Part shown: piece after piece, positions 9,344 to 19,009 of the stretch | Numbering within the stretch: the first letter of the stretch is position 1 | How the letters are laid out: every line of letters starts with the position of its first letter | NCBI GenBank assembly: GCA_902587165.1 | Contig: CACIKF010000004.1 | Coordinates: 1 to 64,000, forward strand | Origin: Puniceicoccaceae bacterium | GTDB lineage: Bacteria > Verrucomicrobiota > Verrucomicrobiia > Opitutales > Coraliomargaritaceae | Direction of reading: 5' to 3' | DNA length: 64,000 nt | Program-made: the position numbers and the translations under genes | Notes under the pieces: generated by a model | What the model was told of the DNA's origin: nothing | Databases searched by the model: none | What the model saw: the letters and a program-made list of their open reading frames with translations, nothing else

Positions 9344-12178
9344 TTGGCAAATGAAGCGCCTGAGTTCGCTCAAGATAACCAGACTGCAGTGCCCAAACTC
9401 AATCATCTCACCGCAGCTAGCCCATTGTGCCAGCAAGTGGCGCAATTTCTATCGATTGCAGAAGAGCCTGGGACTCTTTTGATTACGCCAACTGCGGGTG
9501 CAGCACGTAACGTCGTTAATTGTCTCGATAGTCCTAAGTCACGGTCACTTGTTACTTGTCAACCGATGCAAGCGCTTCTGCCTGAGCGCGAAGATATCGC
9601 TACGCCCATCGAGCGATGCCTCGCTTGGGCAAATGCCTTACGGAATCTACCAGTATCGAAATTAAGTTCACTCTTCTGGAAAGAGAGTCCGCAAAGTACT
9701 GCAGAGCTGCTCAAAGCTGGGCGTAATTTTAACGGTCTCTGTGATCGACTGGCTGAGGCCGGCTTATCACCTTTAACTTTTAAATTGCCAGCGCAAGCAA
9801 GCTGCAGCTTCGATCAAGGTCGGTGGTCAGCCATTGCTGCACTTTATCTAAACTACATCAAGTGTCTGGCTAGTTGGAGTCTGCGTGACCCCAACGATCT
9901 GCGTCTGAATCAAATCAAAGAGCCTACGACTGTCCCCTCCCGCATTATCATTGCAGGCGTATCCGACTTGCCCCTCGCCTTTCAGTTGTATGCCGATCAA
10001 ATCGAAAAGCACGATACAACTGTCGACGTGCTAATCTGGAACCCGCGTAATGTACCCGAAAGCAGTTTTGATGATTGGGGTCGGCCTATTACCGAATTCT
10101 GGAATACACGGCAGATTGACCTTAGCAAAGAACAAATTCACGTAAGCGCATCCGCCCAAGATGAAGCCCGCAATGCCGTTCAGGTCTGCATTCAAAACAA
10201 TACAAAGCTCGTTGCTGTCGACCCAAAATTACATTCACTTCTAACTAGTGAAATTTTGACTCAAGGCCATAGACCCTACCTGCCCGAAGGCGAAAGCCTA
10301 ATCAACTGCGAGGCTGCCAAAATGGCACTCGGCTGGGAAGACTTTCGCCAAGGAAAAGATTTACGCTGCTTGCGTCGTTTACTTGAGTTGCCCTCATTCT
10401 GCAGCGCAATCGACACCGATCATCCCCTATCACAAAGCGACGCGCTGATTGCTATCGATCATTTACTTGGTAAGACCATTACATCCACTCTCGATGAGGC
10501 TTGGAAGGCGTCACCCAGCATAACCGAAGCTACCCACGAGAAAGATAGGCAAATACGTGGAAAAACTCGCCGCTTGCTCGGTTCCATTCGTGGGCGGCTT
10601 GGCGTGAGTGCACTAGAAATGATTGAAGCCGCTTTTCCGGACGAAAGCACGCGACCAAAATCCGCAAAACGCGTTTTAGAAATCGGTCGCAAGCTAGAAA
10701 AATCACCTGCTCTCATAAACTGGCTTGGAGGAAGCGCTGGCACTAAGCTACCTGTGCAGATTTTCACTCAAGCCATCAGCCGTGAGCAATTACAAATACC
10801 TGCCATCGACGAAGTCATTACTCTCAACGGTTGGCTCGAAGCCCCTTGGCTACCCGAAGCAAAACTCATGCTTTGTGGCCTAACAGATGGGCAACTACCG
10901 CAATCGCTTGATGGGGACCCCTTTCTCCCTGACTCCATCTGCCCCGCGCTGGGTTTAAATCACAACGAGCAGCGCCTAGCTCGTGATGCCTACCTGCTCG
11001 ATGCTTTGCTTGCCACCCATTCGGCCGATGGCCTCTGCCTATCTTTCAGTAAATATAATAAAAACGGCGACCCCAATAAGCCATCGCGCCTCCTTTTTCG
11101 CACTAAGCTAGAAGAACTGCCCTTGCGGGTTCAACAGCTGACCCAGCCCAGTGCATCGTCTCGCACTCGTCCACGCCGTCAGACCGAGTGGCGATGGCAA
11201 TTACCCGACGAGATACCACCTGTTACCAAAATCAGCCCCACTCAGTTCGAGTCCTATCTCTCCTGTCCCTTTCGCTTTTGCCTCGAAAAAGTGCTTAAAT
11301 ACACAAGCTCTCCTAAAGCCACTTACGAGATGGATGCTGCCGCGTTCGGAAACTTAATACACCATACTCTGGAAAATTTCGGCCGTGAGATCATTCCCAT
11401 GTATAAGGCCATGCTTGATCTCGACGAGTCAACTATTCGTCAACGAGTGCAACAATTATTAGAACAACAGACTCGCTTGCAATTTGGCACGCAACCAACA
11501 CCCGCCGTGCAGGTTCAATTAGCTAGCGCCGTCGTCCGACTTCATGCCTTTGCCCGCATTCAAGCACAGTGTTTTGCCGAGGGCTGGATCATACGCGATG
11601 TGGAGCGTAAACTTGATGTAGACGTCGATACCCCACTCGCTATCGGCTCACTTCAGCTTACTGGGACCATCGATCGCATTGAACAAAATGCGACAACAGG
11701 GGTGCTTAGAGTGATCGACTATAAAACTTTCAGCTCCGCAAAAAAACCAGCTCAGACTCATTTCGCCCCAGTTTCTCACAACTGGTTTTCAGCTGCACAA
11801 GTCGAAGTATTGACTAACCGAGGCATTGCCAAGAAGACATGGAAAAACCTTCAACTTCCGCTCTATCGTAAAATCCTAGAACACTGTTATCCCAAAGAGT
11901 GCGCCAAGCATCCACCCGAAACTGCCTACTTTGTATTACCATCCGATCCAAACGAGAGCGGTATCTACACCTTTAATGAATTAAGCGAAGAGCTTTATGT
12001 GGAAGCAATCGATTGCGCAGAAGCGATTAGTCAAAAAATTACTGAGGGTCATTTCTGGCCGCCGCAAGCTTTCCGGGGATCGTGGGATGATCCATTCGCG
12101 CCGCTCTTCGTTAATGGCGCGCCCGAAAATTGTATTGCTCCCGAGACTATCGAAAAGCTGAAAGGAGGCCTCTCGTGA
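9344..12178 (+). CDS. AddB-like PD-(D/E)XK nuclease subunit
   Basis: Probable partner of the helicase encoded next, acting at double-strand breaks in recombination repair. The first ~600 residues resemble an inactivated UvrD-like helicase: the place of Walker A reads TPTAGAARNVV, without GK(S/T). The C-terminal RecB-type nuclease is complete: KISPTQFESYLSCPFRFC (about 628), GNLIHHTLENF with the motif His (about 668), GTIDRIEQ (about 774), RVIDYKTF (about 786) and a QLPLY match to QxxxY (about 836). The C-x2-C-x5-C cluster of the iron-sulfur-type AddB is not seen. Start is TTG at 9344, five bases after metY; no in-frame ATG lies nearby. The TGA overlaps the next GTG. Confidence 0.85.
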   Translation: MANEAPEFAQDNQTAVPKLNHLTAASPLCQQVAQFLSIAEEPGTLLITPTAGAARNVVNCLDSPKSRSLVTCQPMQALLPEREDIATPIERCLAWANALRNLPVSKLSSLFWKESPQSTAELLKAGRNFNGLCDRLAEAGLSPLTFKLPAQASCSFDQGRWSAIAALYLNYIKCLASWSLRDPNDLRLNQIKEPTTVPSRIIIAGVSDLPLAFQLYADQIEKHDTTVDVLIWNPRNVPESSFDDWGRPITEFWNTRQIDLSKEQIHVSASAQDEARNAVQVCIQNNTKLVAVDPKLHSLLTSEILTQGHRPYLPEGESLINCEAAKMALGWEDFRQGKDLRCLRRLLELPSFCSAIDTDHPLSQSDALIAIDHLLGKTITSTLDEAWKASPSITEATHEKDRQIRGKTRRLLGSIRGRLGVSALEMIEAAFPDESTRPKSAKRVLEIGRKLEKSPALINWLGGSAGTKLPVQIFTQAISREQLQIPAIDEVITLNGWLEAPWLPEAKLMLCGLTDGQLPQSLDGDPFLPDSICPALGLNHNEQRLARDAYLLDALLATHSADGLCLSFSKYNKNGDPNKPSRLLFRTKLEELPLRVQQLTQPSASSRTRPRRQTEWRWQLPDEIPPVTKISPTQFESYLSCPFRFCLEKVLKYTSSPKATYEMDAAAFGNLIHHTLENFGREIIPMYKAMLDLDESTIRQRVQQLLEQQTRLQFGTQPTPAVQVQLASAVVRLHAFARIQAQCFAEGWIIRDVERKLDVDVDTPLAIGSLQLTGTIDRIEQNATTGVLRVIDYKTFSSAKKPAQTHFAPVSHNWFSAAQVEVLTNRGIAKKTWKNLQLPLYRKILEHCYPKECAKHPPETAYFVLPSDPNESGIYTFNELSEELYVEAIDCAEAISQKITEGHFWPPQAFRGSWDDPFAPLFVNGAPENCIAPETIEKLKGGLS

Positions 12179-14775
12179 GCCTGCCGGTTTCTTTTAATCA
12201 CGAAATGCTGGTTGCTAATGCGGGTAGCGGGAAAACCTTTGCTCTGACCACGCGTATTATTCGTCTGCTCCTAGCTGGTGTGAGTATGGACCGTATCGCC
12301 GCACTGACTTTCACCCGTAAATCAGCGGGCGAATTTCTCGATGAATTACTCGTTCGCCTAGCCGAAGCTGCGAGCGATAGAAAAAAGTTAGCGGCTTTAG
12401 CTGAAGCATGCGATAAGCCTGAACTCTCTGCCACAGACTGTTGTGAATTACTGCGCCATATCATCGACCATTTCGGTCGACTCGGACTAAGCACCATTGA
12501 CAGCTTCTTCGCCCGTATCGCGCGACAGTTTCCTCTCGAGTTAGGCTTGCCCGAAGAATTCGTCATCGCTGATAGAGCAAGCTTAGCAAGTGCTCGCGAA
12601 CGTGCCCTAGCCATGAGCTTTGCACTTGGAGCGAAGGGAGATCAGGGACTTACCTCCATGATCGAGCAATGCCAACAGATCAGTCGTCAACGCGGCGAGC
12701 GTAATGTCTTCGCCATGTTGCTTGATCAGATTAGCACACTCCACCAACGATACCTTGAAACACCTGTGGACTGCACCTGGGGGGATGCCGCTGCCATTTG
12801 GAATAAGCAAGAGCCTCCATTTCAAGGAGCTATCGAAATCGGTTCGGCCATCGATAATTTTGCTCAGGAAGTAAGCATATCCAATCCGATGCTTTCTTCA
12901 GAAGCTCTTGCAAATTTGGAATCAGGACTAGAAGCCATGCGGGAGCTCAAGCCAGGCCAAGCTTGGAGTAAAGATATACAAAAATTTGTTGATCAAAAAC
13001 TGATCAGCGAACCGAAGGATAATCACATCCGTTTCGCCTCGAAAAAATTAGGTGGCTGGGTTGAACTAACTCCAACGCTGCGCTCAAGTAGGAAAGTTCT
13101 TACCGATACGCTTTTCGCAGATGCCCTTCAGCAGATTCTCGCACGCGCCAAAGGCCTTTACGCTTTCGTTCAACTATACGAAAGCGCTTACGCCGAGCTA
13201 GTACGAAGCGCGGGACTGATCAGCTTTGCCGACATCACGACTCTACTCGCGGAACGAGCAAGCGATGGCGACCAAGTCGATGCGCTAGACTGGCGCAGCC
13301 AAGTCGCCTACCGAATCGACCAGAACTTCGACCACTGGCTACTCGACGAGTTTCAAGATACCAGCCGCGCGCAATGGACAATCCTTCGCACCTTTATCGA
13401 TGAAGTTTTGATGGATGACGAGTTACGGCGTTCTTTCTTTTACGTTGGCGATACCAAACAAGCAATTTATAGCTGGCGGGGTGGTAATGCTGAGCTCTTC
13501 AGTGAAATTTTTGATTATTATGAAAATATTCAGAAAGGCGATGCCTTAACCGACTCATGGCGTTCCACCAAACCAGTGATTAACATGGTCAATAGCGTCT
13601 TCGGTTCCATGGACGCTATCGCCGATGTACTCAAATTACCAGAAGCGACACTGGATCGCTGGAGAACAGGATGGAATAAGCATGAAGTAGCAACAGCAAT
13701 CCGTGAGGTCTCCGGCTATGCCTCATTATACCTTGCTTCCGAAGATCTAGAAGAAGATATATTACCTCAGCACGCCAAGGTGCGTCGTATCATCGAAGAG
13801 GTCGACCCACTGACTCGCGGTATCGAATGTGCCGTGCTATTGCGGCAGAATAAAGACGCCGCTGAACTCGCTACTTATTTGCAATCATCGGGTATCGCTG
13901 TTGCACTCGAAGGCAAGTCGAACCCCTGCACTGACAATCCCTTTGGTAGTGCCGCGCTCGCCGCGCTTCGTGCAGTCGCCTATCCTAGCGATAGCCTCTC
14001 ATCCGCCATCGCACGCGGCCTACCCTGCGCCACTGCATGGGGACTGAATGACCTGGATAATTTTCGTAAGCAAACTTTACAATCCATCGCCGAGTACGGC
14101 TATGCCAATACCCTAAAGACTTGGATTGAACTAGCTGGATTCAATAAAGCTAGTGAAATTACAAGCCCAAGCTCGTCTGTCGCAGTAGCCAATAACGATA
14201 CAGGTATCAATACGTCCCAAAAACCCCATGCCGATGAGTCTTTCCTTAAAAATCGATCCGAAGCAATTCTCGCAGCTGCAGAAAATTTTGATGCCGCAAA
14301 CAATGCTAGCGCAGGTATAGACGCTTTCATCGCTGCCGTAGAAAGCACTGAAGTGCAGGAAGCCGAAGCGACTGAGGCCATCCGCATCATGACGATACAC
14401 CAAGCCAAAGGTCTCGGCTTCGACATGGTCATCGTAAGCGGACTCGATAAAACCTCGCCTAGTCGTACCGCGGACGAGCTCGTATTGGGCCCCGACGAAA
14501 AAAAACCGCGATGGGGCGTATTACTTCCAAGAAAAGATATCGCCGAAGCCGAAGCCGTCCTCCGCCAACAGACCGAGCGCCTCAAGGCCGAATCTAGAAC
14601 AAACGAGTTGTGCAGCGCCTATGTAGCACTGACCAGAGCCAAACGCGCACTCTATGTAATCAGCGATGAACTCGCGGAAACATCTAAGGCTACCCACTTT
14701 GGTCGACATCTGCAACTCACTCTAGGAGAGAGATGGTCGCAAGGTGATACGAAGTGGTTTGAGGAGTGCCCATGA
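12175..14775 (+). CDS. AddA-like UvrD/Rep superfamily 1 helicase without nuclease domain
   Basis: ATP-dependent DNA helicase for break processing. The GTG at 12175 is chosen because AAAGGAGG (12161-12168), one of the few strong Shine-Dalgarno sites here, sits at correct spacing; it overlaps the upstream stop as GTGA. Motifs in order: Walker A VANAGSGKTFALTTR (about 12-27), Ia ALTFTRKSAGEF, the SFFARIAR segment, Walker B LLDEFQDTSRAQW, motif III FFYVGDTKQAIYSWRGG, motif V IMTIHQAKGLGFD and motif VI YVALTRAKRALYV. The protein stops about 40 residues after motif VI at 867 residues, whereas typical AddA is about 1,200 with a C-terminal nuclease domain. This pair therefore has one nuclease, in AddB. 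Confidence 0.9.
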   Translation: MSLPVSFNHEMLVANAGSGKTFALTTRIIRLLLAGVSMDRIAALTFTRKSAGEFLDELLVRLAEAASDRKKLAALAEACDKPELSATDCCELLRHIIDHFGRLGLSTIDSFFARIARQFPLELGLPEEFVIADRASLASARERALAMSFALGAKGDQGLTSMIEQCQQISRQRGERNVFAMLLDQISTLHQRYLETPVDCTWGDAAAIWNKQEPPFQGAIEIGSAIDNFAQEVSISNPMLSSEALANLESGLEAMRELKPGQAWSKDIQKFVDQKLISEPKDNHIRFASKKLGGWVELTPTLRSSRKVLTDTLFADALQQILARAKGLYAFVQLYESAYAELVRSAGLISFADITTLLAERASDGDQVDALDWRSQVAYRIDQNFDHWLLDEFQDTSRAQWTILRTFIDEVLMDDELRRSFFYVGDTKQAIYSWRGGNAELFSEIFDYYENIQKGDALTDSWRSTKPVINMVNSVFGSMDAIADVLKLPEATLDRWRTGWNKHEVATAIREVSGYASLYLASEDLEEDILPQHAKVRRIIEEVDPLTRGIECAVLLRQNKDAAELATYLQSSGIAVALEGKSNPCTDNPFGSAALAALRAVAYPSDSLSSAIARGLPCATAWGLNDLDNFRKQTLQSIAEYGYANTLKTWIELAGFNKASEITSPSSSVAVANNDTGINTSQKPHADESFLKNRSEAILAAAENFDAANNASAGIDAFIAAVESTEVQEAEATEAIRIMTIHQAKGLGFDMVIVSGLDKTSPSRTADELVLGPDEKKPRWGVLLPRKDIAEAEAVLRQQTERLKAESRTNELCSAYVALTRAKRALYVISDELAETSKATHFGRHLQLTLGERWSQGDTKWFEECP

Positions 14776-14792
14776 GCGCACTTCTTGATCAT

Positions 14793-14812
14793 AGTTCTAC
14801 TTCCGTAGAACT
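14793..14812. other. Perfect 8-bp hairpin after the addA-like gene
   Basis: AGTTCTAC, loop TTCC, GTAGAACT forms a perfect 8-base stem with a four-base loop, 18 bases after the helicase stop codon. There is no U-tract after it on the plus strand, so it is not a standard intrinsic terminator. It may end or stabilise the 3' end of the long plus-strand transcript. The rest of 14776-15040 shows no gene. Confidence 0.4.
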
Positions 14813-15040
14813 CCTAGACTGATTGCTTGAGTCCTCCTGCCAACAGATTAACTCGGTAACGTATCGTATCAGCGCAATTAGAGTACTACATTTAATGTAA
14901 AGAAAATTACTAGGCAACTTTCATTTCTATCGCAGAAGTGAAGAGCAGGTTAGGATCATCACAGGCACTCTCCATGCGCGGAGTATACGTAACTAAATGT
15001 TTGAGATGAAGATACTCATTTTGACAGTATCAGCAAGTAA

Positions 15041-15427
15041 CTAAGGCGCCTTTTTGTGCTCCGCTTCGATCGAATAAACGGTAATCAAAAACGGCGTGCG
15101 GTGGTGTCCTGTGTGAGCTTCCCAAGCCATACCTTTGACCTGAACCATCTTTCCTAGGCAGCGACTCAAAGTCGCGAACTTTTCTACTTCGTCATCGAGA
15201 ATAACCAAATGAAAGCGTTCCGCCTTTGCCGACGTCAAAATCCATGCTTCCTCGCGCACATCGCCACTTTTGATGCTCTCGTACTTTGGCGGTCCCGGAA
15301 ATACTTCTAAGCTGACAACACCACTAACAAGTATTGGCCTCTCTTCGAAGAGAAGCTTCTCTTCAAACTGCGCTCTAGCCATAGATGTAAGGGCGATGAA
15401 CGAGAAGATTGTGAATAAAGTTTTAAT
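15041..15427 (-). CDS. DUF4431-like secreted protein, probable AUU start
   Basis: Small protein whose core GVVSLEVFPGPPKYESIKSGD followed by EEAWILT resembles the DUF4431 family, known as small periplasmic proteins of unknown function. The nearest ATG is at 15382 (MARAQFEEK), but the open frame upstream encodes IKTLFTIFSFIALTSMARA, a textbook signal peptide with an ARA cleavage site before QFEE. No ATG, GTG or TTG occurs upstream before an in-frame TGA. The most sensible start is therefore ATT at 15427, giving a 128-residue precursor; a base change from ATG is the alternative. The conservative coding region is 15041-15382. It reads in the same direction as the repeat protein upstream. Confidence 0.6.
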   Translation of the reverse strand: MKTLFTIFSFIALTSMARAQFEEKLLFEERPILVSGVVSLEVFPGPPKYESIKSGDVREEAWILTSAKAERFHLVILDDEVEKFATLSRCLGKMVQVKGMAWEAHTGHHRTPFLITVYSIEAEHKKAP

Positions 15428-15484
15428 GTTATGGATAAGGGTTTGTGAATTAAATCAATTAAAATGAGGCAAAGGCTTTTATAT

Positions 15485-15913
15485 TTAGTAAATATAATTT
15501 AAAGCATGAATTGTAGTCGCTAATTTAGCTCTATCTAAGTATCCGTCTCTTATAGTATAAAGAACATCATATCCCGTCCCCTTACATACTTTGCCATCTC
15601 TAATTGTATATATAACATCATATCCCGTCCCCTTGAACACTTTGCTATCTCTAATTGTATAGATGACATCATATCCCGTCCCCTTACATACTTTCGAATC
15701 CCTTATAGTATATAAGACGCTGTATCCAGTCCCATTGCATACCTTTGAATCTCTTATTGTAATAAGAACATCATGCCCAGTGCCTTTACACAATTTTGAG
15801 TCTCGCCAGGTAAACTTGATATCATAGCCTGTTCCCTTACAGATTTTCTGTGCTATTCCTAAATGACTAAAAAATATTGATGAAGTTATCAGTAAAAACT
15901 TAATTGTTTTCAT
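15485..15913 (-). CDS. Secreted protein of six 17-residue repeats (beta-flower-like)
   Basis: A 142-residue protein with a signal peptide (residues 1-22, ending LGIAQ) followed by six tandem 17-residue units (23-124) and an 18-residue tail. The consensus is KVCKGTGYDVIYTIRDS; Gly at positions 5 and 7, Tyr/His at 8 and the IRD at 14-16 are nearly fixed, and the Cys at position 3 is missing only in unit 5 (Phe). The alternation of an IRD turn and a short hydrophobic strand recalls the 4- or 5-fold beta-flower repeat proteins, but this is a resemblance by eye. With one Cys per unit in five units, disulfides or metal binding are possible. The gene is AT-rich beside its neighbours. Function unknown. 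Confidence 0.7.
   Translation of the reverse strand: MKTIKFLLITSSIFFSHLGIAQKICKGTGYDIKFTWRDSKLCKGTGHDVLITIRDSKVCNGTGYSVLYTIRDSKVCKGTGYDVIYTIRDSKVFKGTGYDVIYTIRDGKVCKGTGYDVLYTIRDGYLDRAKLATTIHALNYIY
15542..15847 (-). repeat. Six tandem 51-bp repeats inside a coding region
   Basis: These are the DNA units behind the 17-residue repeats of the gene at 15485-15913. The units are close copies; the middle and later ones (units 3-6) are nearly identical, for example the block ATCATATCCCGTCCCCTT recurs. The lack of sequence drift suggests recent duplication or gene conversion, and copy number may vary among strains. Confidence 0.85.
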
Positions 15914-16083
15914 AACTATTTATTTTACTGGTGTAGCTATCACTTTTTTATAGTTTATATAATGTGCTTGATGGGGGTCGAAAACCTACTGAACAGTTCT
16001 TAAATTAGGCATATATGAGAGTAATTTATACGAGTTAGAATTGAATAGCGATCCTAACGTAGCCTAGTGGACTTAGTTTACTC

Positions 16084-17262
16084 CTAGCCTGCACTGGGAA
16101 GATCGAGTTCGACTTCAACATCTTCATCATAATCGACGCCAGGGAGTTCAAAACCAAAGAGATTGAGGAAGTTTTTCTGGTAACCGGCGTAGTCGGACTG
16201 GGTGCAGAGAGTATCAGTGCTAATGTTTGGCCAAATGTCGGCAACGGCTTGCTGCACGTCAGGCTCCATCTCCCAGTCGTCGACGCGGATGCGGCCTGCG
16301 CTGTCTAGCTGGAGATCGTCGCTGTAGAGACGGTCGTTGAAGAGGCGCACCATTTGCTCGATGCAATCTTCGTGCGTGCCTTTGGCTTTCATTACTTTGA
16401 TGAGGATGGAAATGTAGAGAGGTACCACGGGAATAGCTGAGCTGGCTTGAGTGACGACGGCCTTGTTCACTGCGACGTAAGCGGCGCAGTCGTGCTTTTC
16501 AGTAATAGCGGTAGCAGCGCGCTCTACGTCCTTCTTAGCTTGGCCGATAGTGCCGTTGGTATAAACGGGCCAAGTGATCTCGGGGCCAATGTAGGAATAT
16601 GCCACGCTTTTGGCGCTGGGTGCGAGGACGCCGGCTTCGTCGAGCGCGTCCATCCAGAGTTCCCAGTCTTGGCCGCCCATAACGTTTACAGTGTCTGCTA
16701 CGTCGTCACCTTCAGCAGGCTCGATAGTCATTTCGGTAACGAGATCCTTATCGGTATCTAGGGTCCGGTTAGTAAAAGGTTCACCGATAGGTTTGAGTAC
16801 AGATTTGTAGGTCTCGCCGGTTTTGGGATCTGTGCGACGAGGAGATGCGAGGCTATAGACAACAAGATCGACTTGGCCAAGGTCGGCTTTAATCGTTTCG
16901 ATTGTTTGCGCCTTGATCTCGTCGGAAAAAGCATCGCCGTTAATGCTTTTGGCGTAAAGGCCTGCTTCGTGGGCTGCCTTCTCGAAGGCAACAGAATTAT
17001 ACCAACCAGCGCTAGCGGGCTTACCTTTCATTGAGGGGCGCTCGAAAAAGACGCCGAGAGTGGCGGCATCATGACAGAATGCAGTGGCAATACGGCTAGA
17101 AAGGCCGTAGCCAGTAGAGCTACCGAGCACGAGGACTTTCTTTGGGCCGCCATCCTTTTTGGCAGCTTGTGCGACGTCAATTTCTTGTCGAACTTTGGCA
17201 GCGCAACCCTTTGGGTGCGAGGTGATACAGACAAATCCTCGGATGCGTGGCTTAATAATCAT
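16084..17262 (-). CDS. fabV: Enoyl-[acyl-carrier-protein] reductase / trans-2-enoyl-CoA reductase
   Basis: Reduces trans-2-enoyl-ACP or -CoA with NADH in fatty-acid elongation. At 392 residues it fits FabV, which is much longer than FabI. The N-terminus MIIKPRIRGFVCITSHPKGC and the cofactor loop VLGSSTGYGLSSRIA (about 45-59) are typical. The catalytic pair is in the FabV Y-x8-K arrangement, Tyr234 and Lys243 in WPVYTNGTIGQAKKD. PRRTDPKTGETYKSVLKPIG is also a family signature. It is transcribed alone on the minus strand; 162 bases separate it from the UDP-glucose dehydrogenase gene end. FabV enzymes are often triclosan-tolerant, but this cannot be read from the sequence. Confidence 0.95.
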   Translation of the reverse strand: MIIKPRIRGFVCITSHPKGCAAKVRQEIDVAQAAKKDGGPKKVLVLGSSTGYGLSSRIATAFCHDAATLGVFFERPSMKGKPASAGWYNSVAFEKAAHEAGLYAKSINGDAFSDEIKAQTIETIKADLGQVDLVVYSLASPRRTDPKTGETYKSVLKPIGEPFTNRTLDTDKDLVTEMTIEPAEGDDVADTVNVMGGQDWELWMDALDEAGVLAPSAKSVAYSYIGPEITWPVYTNGTIGQAKKDVERAATAITEKHDCAAYVAVNKAVVTQASSAIPVVPLYISILIKVMKAKGTHEDCIEQMVRLFNDRLYSDDLQLDSAGRIRVDDWEMEPDVQQAVADIWPNISTDTLCTQSDYAGYQKNFLNLFGFELPGVDYDEDVEVELDLPSAG

Positions 17263-17424
17263 ATACGTTCTCAGTAGGTGTTTTGGACATTAAATCACCC
17301 AGAAAAGAGAGCGTTTTGGCGTCTGGCAACCGGTAATTCGTTGGGCATAGACCCTTAGGCCTTTGTGAAGGCTCAGCCAATCGAATAAGAACTCTAAGCT
17401 CGCAACAATATCTTGTCAACTAGA

Positions 17425-18783
17425 CTACCCTTTACCGACACCACTGGCTTCGAAGCCAATCTCACGAAGAGCCTCAAGGTCGAGTAAGTTGCGGCCATCA
17501 AAGAGGAAGGCGGGTTGGTGCATCTCGTCGTAGATCTTTTTAAAGTCGAGGGCCTTGAACTCATCCCAGTCGGTCAGAATGAGAATGGCGTGCGCATCTT
17601 TGGTTGCTTCATAAGCGCTTTCGCAATAGCTGACGAACCCGTTGTCGGCGCAGATACCGAGATCTTTCTGAATTTGATCAATCTCCACCTTTGGGTCATA
17701 GATCGCGATCTTAGCCAGCTCTTCGATAAGGTCTTTACATATATAGATGGCGGCGGATTCGCGGGTATCATTGGTATCCTTTTTGAAGGCGAAGCCTAGA
17801 ACGGCGATCTTTTTATCCGAGACTGTGTTAAACATCGAAGAGATGACTCGGCGACTAAAGCGCCGCTTCTGGTAGTCGTTCATTTCGATCACACTGTTCC
17901 AGTAGGCGGCGACTTCGGGCAGGCCAAAGTGTTCGCTTAGGTAGACGAGATTAAATATGTCTTTCTGAAAGCAGGAACCCCCAAAGCCAACAGAGGCTTT
18001 GAGAAACTTGGGGCCGATCCGGCTATCAGTACCAATGGCATGAGCGACTTCGTCGACGTCGGCCTCGGTCGCCTCGCAAAGCGCAGAGACAGCGTTGATT
18101 GAAGAAATGCGTTGGGCGAGGAAGGCGTTTGCAATTAGCTTGGAGAGTTCGGAAGACCAAAGATTTGTCGTGAGAACGCGGTCTCGAGGAACCCAAGTCG
18201 CATAGATGTCGACCAGTTTTTGAATGGCGGCTTTGCCCTCGGTAGTTTGGGCGCCACCAATGAGCACGCGGTCGGGTGCGTCGAGGTCCTCCATCGCGGT
18301 GCCTTCAGCGAGGAACTCCGGATTTGAAAGAATCTGGAATTTGCGCCCCTTAGAATTCGAATCAAGGATTCTCTTGACTGACTCTGCAGTGCGCACGGGT
18401 AAGGTAGACTTCTCAACCACAATCTTATCGTCTTCAGCGACTTCTGCTATCTTGCGTGCACATTTTTCAATGTAGCGAAGGTCGGCAGCACGGCCTGCCC
18501 CAACACCGTAGGTCTTGGTTGGTGTATTGACACTGAGGAAGATCATTTCCGCTTCGCGAATAGCGGCGTCAATGCCGGTAGAGAAGAAGAGGTTTTTGCC
18601 ACGGGCGCCTTGCACGATATCATTGAGACCAGGCTCGAATACGGGTAGCTTATCCGAATTCCACGCATTGATGCGCTCTTGGTTAATGTCCACCACAGTA
18701 ACAGTGTGGTCTTTACACTTGTGGGCAATCATAGCCATGGTGGGTCCACCGACGTATCCTGCTCCTATGCAACAAATTTTCAT
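17425..18783 (-). CDS. ugd: UDP-glucose 6-dehydrogenase
   Basis: Oxidises UDP-glucose twice with NAD to UDP-glucuronate, a precursor of uronate-containing polysaccharides. The ATG at 18783 ([15 protein letters not shown]) places the Rossmann motif at the N-terminus; an upstream in-frame ATG at 18819 adds 12 residues without likeness. The product has 452 residues. The catalytic Cys271 is in [14 protein letters not shown], and [14 protein letters not shown] and [14 protein letters not shown] mark the central and C-terminal domains. The NLFFSTGI and [10 protein letters not shown] segments recall the animal-like UGDH group, also found in Bacteroidetes and Verrucomicrobia. It is divergent from lexA with 265 bases between starts. 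Confidence 0.94.
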   Translation of the reverse strand: MKICCIGAGYVGGPTMAMIAHKCKDHTVTVVDINQERINAWNSDKLPVFEPGLNDIVQGARGKNLFFSTGIDAAIREAEMIFLSVNTPTKTYGVGAGRAADLRYIEKCARKIAEVAEDDKIVVEKSTLPVRTAESVKRILDSNSKGRKFQILSNPEFLAEGTAMEDLDAPDRVLIGGAQTTEGKAAIQKLVDIYATWVPRDRVLTTNLWSSELSKLIANAFLAQRISSINAVSALCEATEADVDEVAHAIGTDSRIGPKFLKASVGFGGSCFQKDIFNLVYLSEHFGLPEVAAYWNSVIEMNDYQKRRFSRRVISSMFNTVSDKKIAVLGFAFKKDTNDTRESAAIYICKDLIEELAKIAIYDPKVEIDQIQKDLGICADNGFVSYCESAYEATKDAHAILILTDWDEFKALDFKKIYDEMHQPAFLFDGRNLLDLEALREIGFEASGVGKG

Positions 18784-19009
18784 GCTCGAATAAGTGATAG
18801 CATCATAGGACCCTGACAAGGTAATTCCCCGAAACAGTGGCGGCTGAAACTGCGAATAATGTTGGATGTTCTGTTCTTTCTATAAGCCTTGCAGAGGTTT
18901 GTGGAAATATGCAATTGGCGAAGGACACTGGTTCTGAGTGTGCGCTCATACCTATTGAAATTTATAGAGTATTAGTATATGCCATTATTAAAAAATCGTG
19001 GCTCTCGTC

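Noticed and set aside
12130-12174. Upstream ATG as start of the AddA-like helicase
   Set aside because: GTG at 12175 has a strong Shine-Dalgarno (AAAGGAGG) and gives the family-like N-terminus; the earlier part lies inside addB.
15542-15847. Tandem repeat taken for a CRISPR array
   Set aside because: The 51-bp units are contiguous with no unique spacers and keep one open frame of 17-residue repeats.
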